The position numbers were made by a program, and so were the translations under genes. From Enterobacter sp. CC120223-11 (GTDB lineage Bacteria > Pseudomonadota > Gammaproteobacteria > Enterobacterales > Enterobacteriaceae): 64,000 nt of DNA. The stretch lies in NCBI RefSeq assembly GCF_900215375.1, contig NZ_OBEF01000004.1:62001-126000 (forward strand), in the 5' to 3' direction. The notes beneath the pieces are model-generated. The model had not been told where the DNA came from. It did no database searches and was given only the letters and a program-made list of their open reading frames with translations. Numbering within the stretch: position 1 is the first letter of the stretch; each line of letters opens with the position of its first letter. Below are positions 59,407 to 64,000 of this stretch, piece by piece.

Positions 59407-60561
59407 ATGGCAAAACACCTCTTTACGTCCGAGTCCGTATCCGAAGGGCATCCAGACAAAATTGCTGACCAAATCTCTGATGCAGTGCTTGATGCGATCC
59501 TCGAACAGGATCCAAAGGCGCGCGTGGCGTGTGAAACTTACGTAAAAACCGGCATGGTTATGGTTGGCGGTGAAATCACCACCAGCGCGTGGGTCGATAT
59601 CGAAGAGATCACCCGTAACACGGTCCGCGAAATTGGCTATGTGCATTCCGATATGGGCTTTGATGCCAACTCCTGTGCCGTGCTGAGCGCCATTGGTAAG
59701 CAGTCTCCTGATATTAATCAGGGCGTTGACCGTGCCGATCCGCTGGAACAGGGTGCGGGCGATCAGGGCCTGATGTTTGGCTATGCCACCAACGAAACCG
59801 ACGTGCTGATGCCAGCGCCAATCACCTACGCCCACCGTCTGGTGCAGCGTCAGGCTGAAGTGCGCAAAAACGGCACCCTGCCGTGGCTGCGTCCGGATGC
59901 GAAAAGCCAGGTCACCTTCCAGTATGACGACGGTAAAATCGTCGGCATCGATGCCGTGGTGCTCTCCACTCAGCACGCCGAAGACATCGATCAGAAATCC
60001 CTGCAGGAAGCAGTGATGGAAGAGATCATCAAGCCCGTTCTGCCTACCGAATGGCTGAACAGCGCGACCAAATTCTTCATCAACCCAACCGGCCGTTTCG
60101 TTATCGGTGGCCCAATGGGCGACTGCGGCCTGACCGGGCGTAAGATCATCGTTGATACCTACGGCGGCATGGCTCGTCACGGCGGCGGCGCGTTCTCCGG
60201 TAAAGATCCGTCTAAAGTGGACCGTTCTGCAGCGTACGCGGCGCGTTATGTTGCGAAAAACATCGTTGCGGCAGGCCTTGCCGATCGTTGTGAAATTCAG
60301 GTGTCCTACGCAATTGGCGTGGCAGAACCAACCTCCATCATGGTTGAAACCTTCGGTACCGAAAAAGTGCCAACTGAACAGCTGACCCTGCTGGTGCGTG
60401 AGTTCTTCGACCTGCGTCCGTATGGCCTGATTCAGATGCTGGATCTGCTGCACCCAATCTACAAAGAAACCGCAGCATACGGTCACTTTGGTCGTGAACA
60501 TTTCCCATGGGAAAAAACCGACAAAGCCGCTCAGCTGCGTGAAGCCGCGGGCCTGAAATAA
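59407..60561 (+). CDS. metK: S-adenosylmethionine synthase
   Basis: MetK makes S-adenosylmethionine from methionine and ATP. The 384 residues match E. coli. The N-terminus [20 protein letters not shown], the ATP-site hexapeptide GAGDQG (about residues 117-122) and the P-loop-like [16 protein letters not shown] (about 258-273) are all present. CAGGTGAAA precedes the ATG. A strong terminator follows and galP comes next on the same strand, as in E. coli. Confidence 0.98.
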   Translation: MAKHLFTSESVSEGHPDKIADQISDAVLDAILEQDPKARVACETYVKTGMVMVGGEITTSAWVDIEEITRNTVREIGYVHSDMGFDANSCAVLSAIGKQSPDINQGVDRADPLEQGAGDQGLMFGYATNETDVLMPAPITYAHRLVQRQAEVRKNGTLPWLRPDAKSQVTFQYDDGKIVGIDAVVLSTQHAEDIDQKSLQEAVMEEIIKPVLPTEWLNSATKFFINPTGRFVIGGPMGDCGLTGRKIIVDTYGGMARHGGGAFSGKDPSKVDRSAAYAARYVAKNIVAAGLADRCEIQVSYAIGVAEPTSIMVETFGTEKVPTEQLTLLVREFFDLRPYGLIQMLDLLHPIYKETAAYGHFGREHFPWEKTDKAAQLREAAGLK

Positions 60562-60578
60562 GTCCTGCCCTCTCTTTC

Positions 60579-60604
60579 AAAGGCCAGCCTCGCGCTGGCC
60601 TTTT
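60579..60604 (+). terminator. Rho-independent terminator of metK
   Basis: A 10-bp perfect stem (AAAGGCCAGC with GCTGGCCTTT, loop CTCGC) is followed by T-rich sequence. It begins 18 bases after the metK stop. Confidence 0.9.
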
Positions 60605-60851
60605 GCTTTCCTGCCCCGCACTCTGCCAGCCGCTGCAGCACGCTACGCGAACAAATCCGAATCTTTCCGTGAAACCGCTTACACCAGGCGTAAAAGGCAA
60701 TTTTTGAGATTTTTCACTTTGCATGATTCCAATTGCTCTGATGTTACAATCCGTTTCAGGTAAGTCTCAAAATTGCATTTTATTCGCCTCAGCAATAACC
60801 AATATCAATATGATTAATAACAAGTTAATACACTTACATAACCTGACACTA

Positions 60852-60867
60852 ATGTAACCGATTACAC
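60852..60867. promoter_or_regulatory. GalR/GalS operator of galP
   Basis: ATGTAACCGATTACAC matches the GalR/GalS operator consensus GTGKAANCGNTTMCAC in 15 of 16 positions, with an almost perfect dyad. It lies 85 bases before the galP start, consistent with galactose-inducible repression as in E. coli. Confidence 0.88.
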
Positions 60868-60870
60868 TAA

Positions 60871-60886
60871 TGTGATTAGTCTCACA
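60871..60886. promoter_or_regulatory. CRP site of galP
   Basis: TGTGA-TTAGTC-TCACA is a perfect match to the CRP core consensus, 3 bases after the GalR operator and 66 bases before the galP start. This fits catabolite control of galactose uptake. A -10-like region follows in CCTACCCTTTACATTGATAA. Confidence 0.88.
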
Positions 60887-60951
60887 TCTTTTCACGCCCT
60901 CCTAACCTACCCTTTACATTGATAAAACTGATAACCCATTTGGAGGGCATA

Positions 60952-62346
60952 ATGCCTGTCAATAAAAAACAGGGATATTCGAACAAGGCGATTACGTTCT
61001 TTGTTTGCTTCCTCGCAGCCCTGGCGGGATTGCTGTTCGGCCTGGATATTGGCGTGATTGCGGGCGCATTGCCCTTCATCGCCCATGAATTCCAGATTGA
61101 CTCACACACCCAGGAGTGGGTGGTCAGCTCGATGATGTTCGGTGCCGCGGTCGGTGCCGTCGGCAGCGGCTGGCTCTCCTATCGTCTTGGCCGTAAAAAA
61201 AGCCTGATGATTGGTGCGGTCCTGTTTGTGCTCGGCTCGCTGTGCTCTGCCGCCGCGCCAAACGTGGAAGTGCTGCTGGTCTCCCGCGTGCTGCTGGGCC
61301 TGGCGGTTGGTGTAGCTTCCTATACCGCGCCGCTGTATCTCTCTGAAATTGCGCCTGAAAAAATCCGCGGCAGCATGATTTCTATGTACCAGCTGATGAT
61401 CACCATCGGGATCCTCGCGGCTTACCTTTCCGATACGGCCTTTAGCTACACTGGCGCATGGCGCTGGATGCTCGGCGTGATCATCATCCCTGCCATTCTG
61501 CTGCTGATTGGCGTCTTCTTCCTGCCAGACAGCCCGCGCTGGTACGCGGCGAAGCGCCGATTTAACGACGCCGAACGCGTGCTGCAACGCCTGCGTGACA
61601 CCAGCGCCGAAGCCAAAAATGAGCTGGAAGAGATTCGTGAAAGCCTGAAGGTGAAGCAGTCCGGCTGGGCGCTGTTCAAAGAGAACAGCAACTTCCGCCG
61701 CGCGGTGTTCCTGGGTGTACTGTTGCAGGTGATGCAGCAGTTCACCGGCATGAACGTCATCATGTACTACGCGCCAAAAATCTTCGAACTGGCGGGTTAC
61801 GCCAACACCACCGAGCAGATGTGGGGCACGGTGATTGTCGGCCTGACCAACGTGCTGGCGACCTTTATCGCCATCGGCCTCGTTGACCGCTGGGGACGCA
61901 AACCGACGCTGGTGCTCGGCTTCCTGGTGATGGCCGTCGGCATGGGCGTGCTCGGCACAATGATGCACAACGGCATCCACACGCCAGGCGCGCAGTACTT
62001 CGCGGTCGCCATGTTGCTGATGTTTATCGTTGGCTTCGCGATGAGCGCCGGTCCGCTGATCTGGGTACTGTGTTCTGAGATCCAGCCGCTGAAAGGCCGT
62101 GATTTCGGTATCACCTGCTCCACCGCCACCAACTGGATTGCCAACATGATCGTCGGCGCAACCTTCCTGACCATGCTGAACAGCCTCGGCAACGCCAACA
62201 CCTTCTGGGTTTACGGCGGGCTGAACCTGTTCTTCATCGTGCTGACCCTGTGGCTGGTGCCGGAAACCAAACACGTGTCGCTGGAACATATCGAACGTAA
62301 CCTGATGAAAGGCCGTCCACTGCGTGAGATTGGCGCCCAGAGCTAA
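60952..62346 (+). CDS. galP: Galactose:proton symporter GalP
   Basis: GalP imports galactose and glucose with protons across the inner membrane. The start [18 protein letters not shown] (60952), 7 bases after TTGGAGGG, gives 464 residues as in E. coli. Sugar-porter signatures are clear: [17 protein letters not shown] in TM1, [21 protein letters not shown] (about residues 118-138) split by TM4, [19 protein letters not shown] (TM7) and VDRWGRKP between TM8 and TM9. GalR and CRP sites upstream agree with the function. Confidence 0.97.
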   Translation: MPVNKKQGYSNKAITFFVCFLAALAGLLFGLDIGVIAGALPFIAHEFQIDSHTQEWVVSSMMFGAAVGAVGSGWLSYRLGRKKSLMIGAVLFVLGSLCSAAAPNVEVLLVSRVLLGLAVGVASYTAPLYLSEIAPEKIRGSMISMYQLMITIGILAAYLSDTAFSYTGAWRWMLGVIIIPAILLLIGVFFLPDSPRWYAAKRRFNDAERVLQRLRDTSAEAKNELEEIRESLKVKQSGWALFKENSNFRRAVFLGVLLQVMQQFTGMNVIMYYAPKIFELAGYANTTEQMWGTVIVGLTNVLATFIAIGLVDRWGRKPTLVLGFLVMAVGMGVLGTMMHNGIHTPGAQYFAVAMLLMFIVGFAMSAGPLIWVLCSEIQPLKGRDFGITCSTATNWIANMIVGATFLTMLNSLGNANTFWVYGGLNLFFIVLTLWLVPETKHVSLEHIERNLMKGRPLREIGAQS

Positions 62347-62352
62347 CTTTCA

Positions 62353-62434
62353 AGCCCGGCGGCGCAAGCTTGCCGGGCCTACGTTCTCTGGCCGTTGTAG
62401 GCCCGTGCAAACGAAGAGCCGCCGGGCAATCTTC
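62353..62434. repeat. Pair of inverted REP units (BIME) after galP
   Basis: AGCCCGGCGGCGCAAGCTTG leading into CCGGGCCTACG is followed, in opposite orientation, by GTAGGCCCGTGCAAACGAAG and GCCGCCGGGCAA. Two REP hairpins facing each other form a bacterial interspersed mosaic element, typical of enteric intergenic regions after operons. Confidence 0.88.
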
Positions 62435-62481
62435 AAGTGACATATTGCGCTCCAGCCCACACCGCACTATTCTCTGCCCCC

Positions 62482-62982
62482 ATGAAACCCCCTCGCCTTC
62501 CCATCGCCATTCAGCAAGCCGTTATGCGCAGCCTGCGGGAAAAACTCGCCCAGGCTAACCGGAAGCTCGACCGCGACTATCCTGAACCGAAGCTGACCTG
62601 GCAACAGCGCGGCACGTCTGCGGGCACGGCCTGGCTGGAAAACTACGAAATTCGCCTCAACCCTGTGCTGCTGATGGAAAATCAGCAGGCGTTTATCGAT
62701 GAAGTGGTGCCGCACGAACTGGCGCATCTTCTGGTCTGGAAACGGTTTGGCCGCGTTGCGCCGCACGGCAAAGAGTGGAAATGGATGATGGAGAGCGTGC
62801 TGGGCGTGCCCGCCCGCCGTACTCACCAGTTCGAACTGGATTCCGTGCGCAAAAATACCTTCCCCTATCGCTGCGGCTGCCAACAGCATCAGCTCACCGT
62901 GCGCCGCCATAATCGCGTCCTGCGCGGCGAGGCCGTTTATCGTTGCGTCCACTGCGGCGATCCTCTGGTGGCTGAAAAGTAA
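62482..62982 (+). CDS. sprT: SprT family zinc metalloprotease-like protein
   Basis: Starting at [17 protein letters not shown] (62482) gives 166 residues (E. coli SprT 165). The SprT-like domain has the zinc motif [16 protein letters not shown] (HExxH form HELAH, about residues 79-83), and a C-terminal zinc ribbon is formed by YRCGC and [10 protein letters not shown]. The E. coli protein was named for stationary-phase effects on bolA; eukaryotic relatives (Spartan) cut DNA-protein cross-links, but activity here is unproven. Gene order galP-sprT-endA matches E. coli. Confidence 0.94.
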   Translation: MKPPRLPIAIQQAVMRSLREKLAQANRKLDRDYPEPKLTWQQRGTSAGTAWLENYEIRLNPVLLMENQQAFIDEVVPHELAHLLVWKRFGRVAPHGKEWKWMMESVLGVPARRTHQFELDSVRKNTFPYRCGCQQHQLTVRRHNRVLRGEAVYRCVHCGDPLVAEK

Positions 62983-63076
62983 CCTTCGGAAATAACAGGA
63001 ACTTTCCTGATCTGACTGATTGCATACAGGAACATCTTTAGCTACGTTGCGGGCTCGTTTTGAGACGGAGTTCGTG

Positions 63077-63811
63077 ATGTCCCGTAAATCAGTCCTGGCG
63101 TTGGCATTTTTCGCCACCGCCATTTCAGGCCAGGCCCTGGCCGAAGGTATCAACAGTTTTTCTCAGGCAAAGGCCGCAGGCGTGAAGGTCAATGCCGACG
63201 TCCCCGGCGACTTCTACTGCGGCTGCAAAATCAACTGGCAGGGTAAGAAAGGCGTCATCGATCTGGAATCTTGCGGCTACAAAGTGCGTAAAAATGAAAC
63301 CCGCGCCAGCCGCGTCGAGTGGGAGCATGTGATGCCCGCCTGGCAGTTCGGTCATCTGCTGCAGTGCTGGCAGGACGGCGGGCGGAAAAACTGCGCCAAA
63401 GATCCGGTTTATCGCAAAATTGAAAGCGATATGCACAACCTGCAACCTGCCGTGGGCGAAGTGAACGGTGACCGCAACAACTTCATGTACAGCCAGTGGA
63501 ACGGCGGCGAAGGCCAGTACGGGCAATGCGCAATGAAGGTTGATTTCAAAGATAAAGTTGCCGAACCGCCCGAGCGCGCACGCGGCGCGATCGCCCGCAC
63601 CTACTTCTATATGCGCGACCAGTACAAACTTTCGCTTTCACGCCAGCAAACTCAGCTGTTCACTGCCTGGAGCAAGCAATATCCAGTCACTTCGTGGGAA
63701 TGCACGCGCGACGAACGCATCGCCAGGATCCAGGGCAATCATAACCCTTACGTCCAGCAGGCTTGCCAGGCGCAAAAGAGCTACCCTACACTAGCGTCAA
63801 ATGTTAACTGA
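63077..63811 (+). CDS. endA: DNA-specific endonuclease I
   Basis: EndA is the periplasmic nonspecific DNA endonuclease. Starting at [18 protein letters not shown] (63077) gives a signal peptide cleaved after QALA (about residue 22) and a total of 244 residues, compared with 235 in E. coli. The His-Me finger active site is [15 protein letters not shown], with downstream metal residues in [20 protein letters not shown]. The C-terminus carries about 9 residues (YPTLASNVN) beyond the usual KS ending. It precedes rsmE by 20 bases. Confidence 0.96.
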   Translation: MSRKSVLALAFFATAISGQALAEGINSFSQAKAAGVKVNADVPGDFYCGCKINWQGKKGVIDLESCGYKVRKNETRASRVEWEHVMPAWQFGHLLQCWQDGGRKNCAKDPVYRKIESDMHNLQPAVGEVNGDRNNFMYSQWNGGEGQYGQCAMKVDFKDKVAEPPERARGAIARTYFYMRDQYKLSLSRQQTQLFTAWSKQYPVTSWECTRDERIARIQGNHNPYVQQACQAQKSYPTLASNVN

Positions 63812-63831
63812 TATCCGGAAATCCTGAGACT

Positions 63832-64000
63832 ATGCGCATTCCCCGCATCTATCACCCTGAGTTTATTACTGCGGGCAACCAGATTGCCCTGAGCGAAGAG
63901 GCCGCTAACCACGTAGGCCGCGTGCTGCGCATGAGTGCAGGCCAGGCCATTCAGCTGTTCGACGGCAGCAATCAGGTTTTTGAAGCCGAAATAATCCAGG
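63832..64000 (+). CDS. rsmE: 16S rRNA m3U1498 methyltransferase RsmE, 5' part
   Basis: The ATG at 63832 opens a frame of 56 codons that runs off the window edge: [20 protein letters not shown], then the family segment [20 protein letters not shown]. The N-terminal PUA-like RNA-binding domain of RsmE is recognisable; the SPOUT methyltransferase domain lies beyond the window. RsmE methylates U1498 of 16S rRNA. Position after endA is as in E. coli. Confidence 0.94.
   Translation, partial: MRIPRIYHPEFITAGNQIALSEEAANHVGRVLRMSAGQAIQLFDGSNQVFEAEIIQ

Overview
The window is a chromosomal segment of an enteric gamma-proteobacterium. Its backbone follows the Escherichia coli order from glyU/ygeR through lysS-prfB-recJ-dsbC-xerD, gcvPHT, serA, rpiA, fbaA-pgk-epd, tktA, speB-speA, metK, galP, sprT, endA and rsmE. 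Protein lengths match the E. coli ones almost to the residue, so the family assignment (Enterobacteriaceae) is secure. The accessory genes suggest an Enterobacter, Lelliottia or Leclercia-like host, but that genus-level guess is inference only. No phage, insertion sequence or CRISPR array was seen.

Layout. Positions 1-9,900 hold a cut-off frame, tRNA-Gly(CCC), actS, the xerD-dsbC-recJ-prfB-lysS operon (with the RF2 programmed frameshift), fldB, cptA/sdhE and ygfZ. Positions 9,987-13,116 are a first insertion relative to E. coli K-12: an AraC regulator, the AzlCD amino-acid exporter and a histidine-box membrane desaturase/hydroxylase. Then come trhA, yqfB, an added RpiR-type regulator, bglA, a palindromic repeat array, ygfF, the gcvTHP operon, the ygfB-pepP-ubiH-ubiI operon, zapA, 6S RNA, fau, serA, rpiA, argP, yggE, argO, mscS, fbaA, pgk, epd, tktA and loiP.

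Positions 41,169-55,493 are the main accessory island, inserted between loiP and speB. It carries 14 genes on the minus strand plus one divergent transporter. In transcription order these are a Rieske ferredoxin, a small recombinase-HTH-like protein, a Rieske oxygenase alpha subunit, a short-chain dehydrogenase (SDR), an IclR regulator, a two-domain extradiol (VOC) dioxygenase, an FAD ferredoxin reductase, an MFS transporter, a cupin, an alpha/beta hydrolase, a second SDR without catalytic residues, an aspartate-dehydrogenase-like enzyme, an aldehyde dehydrogenase and a TPP-dependent decarboxylase-like enzyme. Together they read as uptake, ring dihydroxylation, rearomatisation, meta-cleavage and hydrolysis of an unidentified aromatic compound, followed by an unusual lower pathway. 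The divergent promoter region contains three copies of a GTTTCA-N4-TGAAAC type palindrome and one further perfect palindrome. These are the best candidate operators for the embedded IclR regulator.

Positions 55,497-64,000 return to backbone: speB, speA, the overlapping small gene yqgB, metK with met-box-like sequence, galP with clear GalR/GalS and CRP sites, sprT, endA and the start of rsmE.
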